From assembly GCA_023151115.1 (NCBI GenBank), contig JAKLJP010000080.1, forward strand, positions 1 through 22,468: 22,468 nt of DNA. Direction: 5' to 3'. The stretch is from Anaerolineae bacterium (GTDB lineage Bacteria > Chloroflexota > Anaerolineae > 4572-78 > J111). Positions 1-6,798 of this stretch are shown here, one piece after another; position 1 is the stretch's first letter, and every line of letters begins with the position of its first letter. The notes under the pieces were generated by a model. It ran no database searches and was not told the origin of the DNA. It worked only from the letters and a program-made list of their open reading frames with translations. The position numbers and the translations under genes are program-made.

Positions 1-49
1 GAAATCTTTAGAATTCAGTACATTTAGCAATGGTCTATCCGTGACCTTC

Positions 50-451
50 CTAATCCCATTTAGTGAACTCAGTGCCAATTGCCGCTTTCACGTCGAGGCT
101 GAGGCCGGTCCAGCTTTCCCGGTCAATCAGCCTTAGCAGTCGTTCCAACTTGGCCAGGTCGCTGATTTTGCTCCGGGCCTGGCGAAAGATGGCGGCCACC
201 AGCCCTGTTCCCCGGCCCAATTCGGCCAGGATATGCTGATAATGGCGGTTTAAGGCGTCTCCTCTTAAAGCAACCAGGCTGGCCCAACTCAATTCAGGGG
301 GAATGACTCCAGCAGGATCGCGCTCACCGGCCATTTTGAGAAAGAGCAGGTAGGTCAACTGCTCCAGGTAATCGCCGTAGGAAACGCCGTCGTCACGCAG
401 AATATGGCAGTAGTTCCAGACCCGCTGGACAAGCGTGGAGGTTTCAGACAT
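50..451 (-). pseudogene. Truncated type I restriction-modification methyltransferase (HsdM N-terminal domain only)
   Basis: The 133-residue product matches the helical N-terminal domain of type I DNA methyltransferase subunits. It has the early VWNYCHILRDDGVSYGDYLE segment, the LTYLLFLKM helix, and the late LIDRESWTGLSLDVKAAI segment that in intact HsdM runs into the YEGLLEK and GQYFTPR region. Here the reading frame leaves the family straight after that point and stops within eight codons. The SAM-binding motif and NPPF catalytic motif are therefore absent; full HsdM proteins are roughly 480-550 residues. The remaining 49 bases before the window edge do not resume the HsdM frame. No good ribosome binding site is visible before the ATG. 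I infer a decayed or rearranged remnant of a type I system, without methyltransferase activity. A deliberate stand-alone N-domain is less likely. Confidence 0.6.
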
Positions 452-460
452 AAGAGTGTT

Positions 461-526
461 GATAATTGTGAACAGTCTGACATTTCATTGACCATTCACA
501 ATTGATAATTCACTATTCACAATTAA
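461..526. repeat. Heptad-period inverted repeat, ATTCA-type
   Basis: From 485 to 526 six consecutive 7-bp units fit the pattern NNATTSA (CCATTCA and CTATTCA are examples). At about 461-475 two units of the same type occur in the opposite orientation, so the gap carries two complementary arms. The array fills the gap between the HsdM remnant and the DMT transporter and includes the transporter's TAA stop. Confidence 0.7.
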
Positions 527-1449
527 TCGGGTTTTTTCACGGCATAGGTATAGCGCCGGGCCAGGGTCACGCCGGCCAGGGCCAGCAGGCCGCCGCCAAG
601 TTGCAGCATGGTCATGGTTTCGCCCAGTAAAAGCCAGGCCGTCAGCAGGGCCAACGGGGGGGTGAGGTTAGAGTAGAGTGAGGTCCGGGTGCTGCCCAGG
701 CGCGACACACCGAAGTTCCAGAAGAAGTAGGCCAGGGTGATGCCGAAAACAGCGGAAAAAACCAGCGATCCCCAGGCCGTCAGCGAAACGCTGCCCCATT
801 CCAGTTGGAGCAGCGGCGGGATGGCCAGAATGACCAGCGGAATAATGCCAATCGCCGTCGTAAAACTGGTCACAGCGATGGGCGAGTAATCACGCAGCAG
901 CCGCCGGCTGGCCAGGGTATAGAACGACCAGCACAGCGTTGCCCCCAGAATCAGCGCGTCGCCGGGCAGGGTTGTCCCGCCGAATTGAAGTTGGGCCTGA
1001 TGGCTGCCCCCTAAAACAATCAAGACAATGCCGCTCAGTGAAAGCAGCACCCCCAGCCAGCCGCCGAAAGTAATCTTTTCCGTCCCGGCCAGAGTCCCAA
1101 TCAGCGCCACCCAGGCCGGCACGGTGGCTAAAATAAGCGCGGCGTTATCGGCGGTAGTGCGGGCAATGCCGAAAATGAAACAAAGCTGGTACGAGGTGTT
1201 ACCGAGCAACCCCAAAATGATCAGGCGGCCCAGATGGTGACGTTGAAATTTGAGCGAATAGCCCAGCGCCGGCACGAAGGCCAGCATCAGGCCGGCGGCC
1301 AGCAGCATGCGCAGGCCGTTAAAGGCCAGGGGCGGCAACTCGACCAGAGCGAACTTGACCATTGAGAAGTTGACCGCCCAAAAGATAGTGGTTAGCACCA
1401 GCAGGCTGTCGGCCCAACCAATATTTTGAGAAGATGAGGCGGAGCGCAA
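523..1449 (-). CDS. DMT superfamily transporter (EamA domains)
   Basis: This is an integral membrane protein of about 308 residues with ten hydrophobic segments arranged as two EamA repeats. It begins LLVLTTIFWAVNFSMVKFAL and has a second repeat starting LILGATLCWSFYTLASRRLL; both are typical of the drug/metabolite transporter family. Such proteins export amino acids, nucleobases or other small metabolites, but the substrate cannot be read from sequence. There is no in-frame ATG near the conserved start. The best start is a TTG at 1449, with a second TTG at 1464 overlapping the end of upp; a GGGACGGG stretch precedes the 1449 TTG. An in-frame extension further upstream is only the shadow of upp. 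Close coupling to upp suggests co-transcription from the upp promoter. Confidence 0.88.
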   Translation of the reverse strand: MRSASSSQNIGWADSLLVLTTIFWAVNFSMVKFALVELPPLAFNGLRMLLAAGLMLAFVPALGYSLKFQRHHLGRLIILGLLGNTSYQLCFIFGIARTTADNAALILATVPAWVALIGTLAGTEKITFGGWLGVLLSLSGIVLIVLGGSHQAQLQFGGTTLPGDALILGATLCWSFYTLASRRLLRDYSPIAVTSFTTAIGIIPLVILAIPPLLQLEWGSVSLTAWGSLVFSAVFGITLAYFFWNFGVSRLGSTRTSLYSNLTPPLALLTAWLLLGETMTMLQLGGGLLALAGVTLARRYTYAVKKPD

Positions 1450-1450
1450 A

Positions 1451-2077
1451 TTAGCCCGTCCCAAATTGGCGGTCGCCGGCATCGCCCAGACCGGGCACAA
1501 TGTAGCCAATTTCGTTGAGTTTTTCGTCCACCGCGGCGATGTGAATGTCCACGTCGGGGTGGGCATCATGCAGGGTTTGGATGCCTTCCGGCGCGGCAAT
1601 AATGCCCATGTATTTGATCCGCTGCGCCCCCCACTTTTTGAGAATATCCACCGTAGCCGAGGCCGAGCCGCCCGTTGCCAGCATGGGGTCGAGCACAATA
1701 CAAACCTGGACCGTCGGCGAGACGGGCAGCTTGTTGTAATACTGCACCGGTTTGAGGGTGCGCTCATCACGGAACAGGCCAATGTGCCAGACTTCGCTGC
1801 CGGGCATCATCTCCCAGACCCCTTCGACCATGCCCAGACCGGCCCGCAAAACCGGCACCAGGCCAATTTGCTCTTGCAAAAAAGCCCCCGCCGCCAGTCC
1901 CATCGGTGTTTCGACGGTAGTGGAGGCGAGGGCTAAATCACGGGTAGCTTCGTAAGCTAATAAAATGGCAATTTCACGAATCAACTCGCGGAACTTTTTT
2001 GGCTTGGTAGCTTTATCCCGCAAAATGGTCAGCTTATGCTTGACCAGGGGGTGAGCAGACTCGTATACATTTCTCAT
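1451..2077 (-). CDS. upp: Uracil phosphoribosyltransferase
   Basis: The cytosolic pyrimidine-salvage enzyme makes UMP from uracil and PRPP. The 208-residue length is the usual one for Upp. Visible family signatures are [10 protein letters not shown] at about 74-83, the PRPP-binding loop [11 protein letters not shown] at about 129-139, and the C-terminal uracil-binding segment [16 protein letters not shown] at about 191-206. An upstream in-frame GTG would add four residues, but its GTGAGG is itself the Shine-Dalgarno element for the ATG at 2077, so the ATG is chosen. The gene has its own strong promoter (2139-2167). The DMT transporter starts at, or overlapping, its stop codon, so the two are probably co-transcribed. 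Confidence 0.97.
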   Translation of the reverse strand: MRNVYESAHPLVKHKLTILRDKATKPKKFRELIREIAILLAYEATRDLALASTTVETPMGLAAGAFLQEQIGLVPVLRAGLGMVEGVWEMMPGSEVWHIGLFRDERTLKPVQYYNKLPVSPTVQVCIVLDPMLATGGSASATVDILKKWGAQRIKYMGIIAAPEGIQTLHDAHPDVDIHIAAVDEKLNEIGYIVPGLGDAGDRQFGTG

Positions 2078-2138
2078 TTTTGGCCTCACTCGGTTTTTAG
2101 AGTCAGCCAGCCATTGAATGGCCGACAGCTAAGCGTCC

Positions 2139-2167
2139 ATTATAAACCGGGCAAAGGTAAATGACAA
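2139..2167 (-). promoter_or_regulatory. Sigma-70-type promoter of upp
   Basis: On the minus strand TTGTCA (2162-2167) and TATAAT (2139-2144) are separated by exactly 17 bp. Transcription would begin near 2132, leaving a leader of about 55 nt before the upp ATG. Confidence 0.75.
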
Positions 2168-2170
2168 AGA

Positions 2171-2301
2171 GGGAGTAAGGGGAAGATAGAGGATGGAAGA
2201 TAGAGGATAGTGGATAGAAAAGAACTATCTTCTATCTTCCATCTACCATCTTCTTCTCCCTTCCCCCCTACTTCTTACTCCCTACTCCCTACTTCCTTCT
2301 T
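2171..2301. repeat. Long heptad-period inverted repeat
   Basis: Seven 7-bp units run in phase from 2171 to 2219 (GGGAGTA-like, then GATAGAG-like). After a 5-bp gap, eleven units run in phase from 2225 to 2301 (CTATCTT-like, then CCTACTT-like). The right arm is approximately the reverse complement of the left, including the switch from one unit type to the other. The element lies between the divergent upp and tatA promoters and ends directly before the tatA -35 hexamer. Confidence 0.85.
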
Positions 2302-2304
2302 CTT

Positions 2305-2333
2305 TTGCCACCGGGTAGGCTCGATGCTATAAT
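2305..2333 (+). promoter_or_regulatory. Sigma-70-type promoter of the tatA pair
   Basis: TTGCCA (2305-2310) and a perfect TATAAT (2328-2333) have a 17-bp spacer. The predicted start near 2340 is about 30 nt before the first tatA ATG, which also has a strong TAAGGAGG ribosome binding site. Confidence 0.8.
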
Positions 2334-2369
2334 ATAATTGACCTCATTGTTAAACATAAGGAGGACGGC

Positions 2370-2558
2370 ATGCACTTCGGAACTCTGGGTGGTTGGGAGT
2401 GGATTATTATCTTGGTGATTGTGATTATTGTTTTTGGCGTGGGCAAACTGCCTCAGGTGGGCGGGGCGATTGGCAAGTCTATCCGCGAATTTCGCGAAGC
2501 TTCGTCTAGCCCCAAAGAGAAAGAGGCCGGCGAGGCCCCCGATCAGGGCAAGGCCTGA
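2370..2558 (+). CDS. tatA: Sec-independent protein translocase TatA/E, copy 1
   Basis: This 62-residue protein has the classic TatA layout. A short N-terminus (MHFGTLGGWEW) precedes one membrane helix (IIILVIVIIVFGVGKLP), then the FG-hinge, an amphipathic helix (GGAIGKSIREFREA) and a charged tail. TatA oligomerises in the cytoplasmic membrane to form the pore that moves folded twin-arginine proteins. The ATG is preceded by a near-perfect AAGGAGG and a strong promoter. A close paralog follows 121 bp downstream; no tatC is present in the window. With only one helix, TatA and TatE cannot be told apart. Confidence 0.93.
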   Translation: MHFGTLGGWEWIIILVIVIIVFGVGKLPQVGGAIGKSIREFREASSSPKEKEAGEAPDQGKA

Positions 2559-2632
2559 TCAAGTTATCCCTACGATTTTTACAGGAGTGTTCACGAGCCT
2601 GCGGTACGCCACCGATAATGAAAACGCTTTTC

Positions 2633-2660
2633 GGCGGTTGGCGGTCAGCCGTCGGCGGTC
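2633..2660. repeat. Heptad-period repeat, GGCGGTC-type
   Basis: Four 7-bp units in phase lie between the two tatA copies, two of them exact GGCGGTC. The same unit family recurs at 8517-8544 (opposite orientation) and 8666-8679. Confidence 0.75.
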
Positions 2661-2679
2661 TATTTAAGAGGAGTAGCTT

Positions 2680-2871
2680 ATGCGATTCGGTGGCTTGGGT
2701 GGCTGGGAGTGGATTATCGTTTTGGTGATTGTCATCATTGTGTTTGGGGTGGGCAAACTGCCCCAGGTTGGTGCAGCTTTGGGCCAATCTATCCGGGAGT
2801 TCCGCGAGGCGACTTCTAAAAAGGATGACGAACCAAAAACAGATGAATCTACCGGCGAGAGTAAAGCTTAA
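2680..2871 (+). CDS. tatA: Sec-independent protein translocase TatA/E, copy 2
   Basis: The 63-residue product is nearly identical to the preceding TatA through the membrane helix, hinge and amphipathic helix (GGWEWIIVLVIVIIVFGVGK, then LGQSIREFREA). It differs mainly in its charged tail (KKDDEPKTDESTGESKA). The DNA is also visibly similar, indicating tandem duplication. A GAGGAG ribosome binding site lies nine bases before the ATG. No separate promoter is evident, so it probably depends on the upstream tatA promoter. A strong hairpin terminator follows 17 bp after the stop. Confidence 0.93.
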   Translation: MRFGGLGGWEWIIVLVIVIIVFGVGKLPQVGAALGQSIREFREATSKKDDEPKTDESTGESKA

Positions 2872-2887
2872 AACAGCTTTTTGTCTA

Positions 2888-2921
2888 AAAAAGCGCCGTC
2901 TGCTAACAGGCGGCGCTTTTT
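2888..2921. terminator. Bidirectional intrinsic terminator
   Basis: GCGCCG (2893-2898) pairs with CGGCGC (2911-2916), with a further CTG/CAG extension and a CTAA loop, flanked by AAAAA on the left and TTTTT on the right. It gives a T-tailed hairpin on both strands. It therefore serves tatA (plus, stop 2871) and the convergent editing-domain gene (minus, stop 2930). Confidence 0.9.
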
Positions 2922-2929
2922 GTTTGCCC

Positions 2930-3337
2930 TCACAATTCTTTAAACACTTTGGCCAGCGAGTCGCCATATACGGCTAAATCCCACTCGCAAAAGTAACCAA
3001 AAGGGGTTTGCCAGACCTTGTAGCCGGCGCCACGTAACCGCTGTTCCAGCCCGGTAAGCAGAGCCTGAGCAAACTCAGGCGAGGCTGTTGAGCTAGAGAG
3101 GTGGGTAAAAGAGTGCAGGACAATGTTTTTCAACTGGCGCTTATTGGCCAGCCATTTGATATTTTTAACCACCTTGGTTTCCAGGCCGGGCTTGGCTTCA
3201 TCTTCGGCTTCGGCGTGCAGAAAGACGATGACCGCCTCCGTCACGGTCTCAGTCACATCCTGGTCGGGCACAGTGTCGAGGGTTTTGGAGAAGGATTTCC
3301 AGTAAAACTGTTTGGCTTGAAAGAGGAGTAGTTTCAT
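2930..3337 (-). CDS. Stand-alone archaeal-type threonyl-tRNA synthetase editing domain
   Basis: The 135-residue protein resembles the N-terminal editing domain of archaeal ThrRS (tRNA-Thr_ED family, related to D-aminoacyl-tRNA deacylases) over its whole length. Shared features are the N-terminal KLLLFQ strand, NIVLHSFTHLSS (about 71-82, with the conserved HLSS), a helix ending LRGAGYKVWQTPFGY (PFGY about 112-115), and a final LAKVFKEL. In archaea the domain hydrolyses mischarged Ser-tRNA(Thr). Here no synthetase catalytic, anticodon-binding or TGS domain is attached. The ATG at 3337 overlaps the stop of the upstream FAD oxidase in an ATGA, implying translational coupling. Its substrate in this organism is unknown; trans-editing of a tRNA is the natural guess. 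Confidence 0.8.
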   Translation of the reverse strand: MKLLLFQAKQFYWKSFSKTLDTVPDQDVTETVTEAVIVFLHAEAEDEAKPGLETKVVKNIKWLANKRQLKNIVLHSFTHLSSSTASPEFAQALLTGLEQRLRGAGYKVWQTPFGYFCEWDLAVYGDSLAKVFKEL

Positions 3338-4752
3338 AATTGATCGGCAAACATCTCGCGGTAGTGACGATACCAATTGTTTTGAAATCGCTCATCGGGG
3401 TCGTAGCGCCGTTTGAGACGCAGAAATTCGGGAAATTGGGGATAGCAGGCTTCGACTTGGGCGCGGGTGGCGTACTTGTGATAAGTGAGAAAGTAGCTGC
3501 CCCCGCGCCGGATCGCCATATCAATCAGGCGGCGAAAGGCCGCAGCGGAATGTTCGATGCCTTCAGGGGTATGTTCGGTGTGTAGATTGAAGATGGTGCA
3601 GGCGTAAGGCTGCCTGGCCCAGGCTAAAAAGCTCTCCCCGTCCGGCTTGATCAGGCGGACAGTGCCATAAATCAGGTTGACCTGGTTGGCCCGAAAATCT
3701 TCGCTCACTTCGGCCAGAAAGCCGGGCAGGTCGGGCCGGGGGACATAAATCTCGGTGATAATTTCGCTGGCCCGATTTGCTGTGCCCAGCCGCCGATCCA
3801 GGTCGTGATGGTAGTTGTCGAGGTAGGTGCTCAACTGGTGGGTATCCGAGGCATAAATCTGGCCGGAGGTGGACAGGTAATAGCCGGCGTACTGCCGAAA
3901 CGCCTCGGCCTTGTTGGCGTGGGAAAGATAGAAAAGGTTGGTCCAGTTGTCCTCGGAAAGCTCTTTCTGCGCTTCCGGCAGAGGTGCAGCGTAATCAACC
4001 GGACGATAACAGGCAAAGACGCCGCGCCGCAGAAAATCATCCGATTGTTCATCCGTCGAAAATTGAAAGTCGCCGTAGAGAAAGCCGGCCTCGAGGCGCT
4101 GCTCAAACGCCTCCAACAGTGTGTCGGCGGTGATGAGTTCTACCACCCGCTCCACTTTTTGCCGCGGGACCAGCCGCAGTGTGATCGAGTAAACCAGGCC
4201 AAACAGGCCGTAGCCGCCAATGACCAGCCGGAACAGCTCGCTGTTTTCGCGGCGGCTGCACCGATGAACCTCCCCCTGCCCGTCCACTAAGGTGAACGAT
4301 TCGACATCGCTGATGATGGGCCTCATTTTTAGACCGCGCCCATGAATATTGGCCGCCAGCGACCCACCCAGGCTCAGCCGGTCGGCCCCGGTTTGTTTTT
4401 GGGCGATGCCCCACTGCTGCGGCCAGGGCGTCTCTTTTTGGGTTTCAACCAGGTAGCCAATCAATTGCGGCCATTGAATCCCGGCCTCGACTTCAATCAA
4501 TCCGGCTGTTGGGTCGAAACTCAAGACGCGGTTCAGCCGGGTGGTATCTATCAGAACTGCCTCCGTGCCAAACTGCTGGCCGCCCATAGCATGCCGCCCC
4601 CCGGCGATGCAGATCGCCCGGTTCTGTTGAGCGGCCCGGCGAACGGTCTGCTGAATAGACTCCAGCGAGTCTGGGGCGACGATTTCGGCCACTTGGGTGG
4701 GGTTGAGTTGGGAATGAATATCGTTGACGATGAGGGTTGGATGAGGTGACAC
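3334..4752 (-). CDS. FAD-linked oxidase / dehydrogenase (PCMH-type, VAO family)
   Basis: This 472-residue flavoenzyme has an N-terminal PCMH FAD-binding domain. GGRHAMGGQQ at about 51-60 places His54 where many family members attach FAD covalently. A second signature, LSLGGSLAANIHGRGLKMRP, lies near 125-145. The C-terminal part ends RYDPDERFQNNWYRHYREMF, a terminal segment seen in sugar-lactone and alditol oxidase relatives. The substrate is not recognisable; aldonolactone or polyol oxidation would fit the family. The start is a GTG with AAGGA nine bases upstream, behind a promoter at 4790-4818. The stop codon overlaps the start of the tRNA-editing-domain gene, so the two are made together. 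Confidence 0.88.
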   Translation of the reverse strand: MSPHPTLIVNDIHSQLNPTQVAEIVAPDSLESIQQTVRRAAQQNRAICIAGGRHAMGGQQFGTEAVLIDTTRLNRVLSFDPTAGLIEVEAGIQWPQLIGYLVETQKETPWPQQWGIAQKQTGADRLSLGGSLAANIHGRGLKMRPIISDVESFTLVDGQGEVHRCSRRENSELFRLVIGGYGLFGLVYSITLRLVPRQKVERVVELITADTLLEAFEQRLEAGFLYGDFQFSTDEQSDDFLRRGVFACYRPVDYAAPLPEAQKELSEDNWTNLFYLSHANKAEAFRQYAGYYLSTSGQIYASDTHQLSTYLDNYHHDLDRRLGTANRASEIITEIYVPRPDLPGFLAEVSEDFRANQVNLIYGTVRLIKPDGESFLAWARQPYACTIFNLHTEHTPEGIEHSAAAFRRLIDMAIRRGGSYFLTYHKYATRAQVEACYPQFPEFLRLKRRYDPDERFQNNWYRHYREMFADQL

Positions 4753-4789
4753 CGTTTAATTTCCTTGTGATGAGAGAATTTTTATCGGA

Positions 4790-4818
4790 AGTATAACGGT
4801 AGTTGGAAGTAGTGTCAC
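4790..4818 (-). promoter_or_regulatory. Sigma-70-type promoter of the FAD oxidase operon
   Basis: On the minus strand GTGACA (4813-4818) and TATACT (4790-4795) have a 17-bp spacer, each with one mismatch to consensus. The predicted start near 4783 is about 30 nt from the GTG start codon. Confidence 0.65.
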
Positions 4819-4859
4819 CTATCGAAAGTAAGGGTTACTTTATCACGCTAAATATTATG

Positions 4860-5726
4860 TTATGTAGCCAGATCAAAAGGTAAATCACTAATGTCACGCA
4901 ATCGCCGGCCCTCGATTAACATTTCGAGCATATCCAGTTGATCTATATTTTGGATTTCCTCAATTGCTTTTTTCAGTTCGGGTAAGGCAAAGTGATAAAC
5001 ACAATCCAGGTCTCCCGTACCCAGGGCCAGGGCAGCCAGCCGTGTTGGCAGAGGTTCAGCCGTAACCGCCACAATGTGCGGGAGATGACCTTTTCGATTT
5101 CGAATGAGATTTAAGGCTTCGGTGCGAGTGTTCTGTGATCTGTCGCTGCGGATGGTCCATTTACAGGAGATACTGGCGTGCAGAATGGGATAATGGGTAT
5201 CATAATTGGCTTCCCGTAGGGGTGTGAGCGCAGCAATAGAGTCTTCCTGGTCCAATAATTTTGCCTGACGATTAATCTCTTCATCTGAAACAGCCCATCT
5301 GCCAATGACAATATCGGGTGTGACGATATAATTTCCGCCCAAGGCAGCCGAAAGTGTTTTATCTTTTTTTACTACATCTTGCACGTAAGACAAGTGCTCG
5401 TGTTGCTGAAATGGTGGAATCGCGGTTTGTATCGTGGAGTAGTACCAGTTACCAGGGCGTAAATGCTGCAAGAGACTAAATACTTGCTCAAGAAAGTTTT
5501 TTGTGGCAACTTCAAAACGATCTCTGGTAGTCTGCTCCTGGACGTTTTCATAACTTATCGAGCAGGCTAAACTTCTCACAATGCCCCATGAGATTTCTCT
5601 GCTGGCTCTATTGCTGCCATCGGCAAAATTAGGATACTCTACTTCTCCTTTTTTATCGCGTTTTATGCGGATAATTTCCTGGCAGATGTGACGATGATAT
5701 TCTTGACGAAGCTCTGCAATGCTCAT
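4860..5726 (-). CDS. Type II restriction endonuclease, NgoMIV family
   Basis: The 288-residue protein aligns in layout and motifs with NgoMIV, which cuts G^CCGGC as a tetramer. Catalytic positions are present: Glu72 (RDRFE), Asp138 (TPDIV), Lys189 (ISCKW) and Glu203 (TRTE). The recognition cluster KWTIRSDRSQN supplies Arg193, Asp195 and Arg196. From memory of the NgoMIV structure, these correspond to its E70, D140, K187, E201 and R191/D193/R194, with near-constant offset. Recognition of GCCGGC is therefore predicted. The ATG has an AGGA ribosome binding site and follows the HNH gene by 22 bp. No DNA methyltransferase is adjacent. Base composition is visibly more AT-rich than neighbouring genes, suggesting horizontal acquisition. 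Confidence 0.88.
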   Translation of the reverse strand: MSIAELRQEYHRHICQEIIRIKRDKKGEVEYPNFADGSNRASREISWGIVRSLACSISYENVQEQTTRDRFEVATKNFLEQVFSLLQHLRPGNWYYSTIQTAIPPFQQHEHLSYVQDVVKKDKTLSAALGGNYIVTPDIVIGRWAVSDEEINRQAKLLDQEDSIAALTPLREANYDTHYPILHASISCKWTIRSDRSQNTRTEALNLIRNRKGHLPHIVAVTAEPLPTRLAALALGTGDLDCVYHFALPELKKAIEEIQNIDQLDMLEMLIEGRRLRDISDLPFDLAT

Positions 5727-5748
5727 TGATTTTCCTAAAAGGATAGAT

Positions 5749-6711
5749 TCATATTTCAGGATTTGTGTCTAAAAGGGGGATTTCACCGCTGTGGTGGTCA
5801 CCAATATAAATATTATCAAAATGGAATCTAAGATATTTCTGGTTCAATCCATGCTCGCGCCGTAGAGTAAGCACACTACCCTTACTTGACTCCTGTTGTC
5901 TACTATTTACAAGTACTTTTAAGCTTGAAGGTTCAATGGCTAACACGCCCAAATCCATCAGACAGTGATGTGTTGGACATAAGGCGAGAATATTACTTAT
6001 ATGATCTGGCCCTTTGTATTTCTTCCCAAGAGGTTGAACATGGTGAGCTTCACAATACCATGTATTTTTTAGACGGGGGGAATAGGCAACCCAACCGCAT
6101 ATCTGGCATTTGTAGCTGTACAACTCTTTGACAATTCTACTCTGGGCAGTATCACGCACAACACGAACCACGTTACCTGTTTTTCGATTAGGTTCTGGTA
6201 GGCTATCGGGAATATAAACAGCTTCATCCACATATACTTCTTCAACATTGGGCTTTCCCCAAATTTGCTCAAAGTGATGTAATTGTTCTGTTACATCTAA
6301 GTGGTTCCTAATTTCAGTAACACCAAAATAAGCTTGCTCACCTTCAAGACGAATGTATAAATCCCACCTACCATCACGCCTGTTAGATGGCATTCGACTC
6401 AAAAGTGATTTGACTTGGCCTAGTGGGATGAAATATCGGCCCTGTGACCCACAGATAAGGACCATCCAGGAATGATCTTCATTCCATTTAAGCATTTGGT
6501 GATATTTTGTTTTTGCTAAAGAGAACCAGTAGTATCCTTTTCTTTGATAATAAGACTGACTGTTGAAAGCAACCAGTACAGCCTCCCGACCATCAATTAT
6601 CAAGATATTTTCGGATGCTTCCTTGACTTCTCCAAATCGTTCCAGGAAAGTAGCCAACTCTTGGATAGCCGCTCTGCTTTCTTCAGTCCGACCAGATGAT
6701 TGAATTTTCAT
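5749..6711 (-). CDS. HNH endonuclease with uncharacterised N-terminal domain
   Basis: The 320-residue protein ends in an HNH nuclease module at about 200-255. It carries zinc-knuckle cysteines CQIC (202-205) and CPTH (245-248), the EAHHVQPLG motif (His223/His224), Asn240 in SNILALC, and HHCLMDLG. The arrangement resembles COG3440/HNH_2 'predicted restriction endonuclease' proteins. Residues 1-165 are a mixed alpha/beta region I do not recognise (YYWFSLAKTKYHQMLKW, then GRYFIPLGQVKSLL); by analogy it may bind DNA or sense modification. The gene is the first of a two-gene unit with the NgoMIV-type enzyme and shares its AT-rich composition. A TGAGAG element precedes the ATG. It could be an accessory nuclease of the restriction system or an independent defence nuclease. 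Confidence 0.75.
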   Translation of the reverse strand: MKIQSSGRTEESRAAIQELATFLERFGEVKEASENILIIDGREAVLVAFNSQSYYQRKGYYWFSLAKTKYHQMLKWNEDHSWMVLICGSQGRYFIPLGQVKSLLSRMPSNRRDGRWDLYIRLEGEQAYFGVTEIRNHLDVTEQLHHFEQIWGKPNVEEVYVDEAVYIPDSLPEPNRKTGNVVRVVRDTAQSRIVKELYSYKCQICGWVAYSPRLKNTWYCEAHHVQPLGKKYKGPDHISNILALCPTHHCLMDLGVLAIEPSSLKVLVNSRQQESSKGSVLTLRREHGLNQKYLRFHFDNIYIGDHHSGEIPLLDTNPEI

Positions 6712-6741
6712 GAAAATATCTCTCAGCCAGTTAACATACCT

Positions 6742-6769
6742 GTTATACCAGACCCCATCATTGGATTAA
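6742..6769 (-). promoter_or_regulatory. Possible promoter of the HNH/NgoMIV unit
   Basis: On the minus strand TTAATC (6764-6769) and TATAAC (6742-6747) are 16 bp apart in the 87-bp gap between asnS and the HNH gene. The match is weak, but it is the best candidate in the gap. Confidence 0.3.
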
Positions 6770-6798
6770 GCATTGAATAATCACTGAGGTTGGTTATT

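Noticed and set aside
1450..1782. N-terminal extension of the DMT transporter frame
   Set aside because: These codons are the shadow of upp in another frame. The membrane protein begins near 1449.
2171..2301. CRISPR-like array
   Set aside because: The unit is 7 bp with no spacers, and no cas genes are present.
4786..4830. Possible further heptad array with two GGAAGTA words
   Set aside because: The two words are 18 bp apart, not a multiple of 7, and the stretch is explained by the oxidase promoter.
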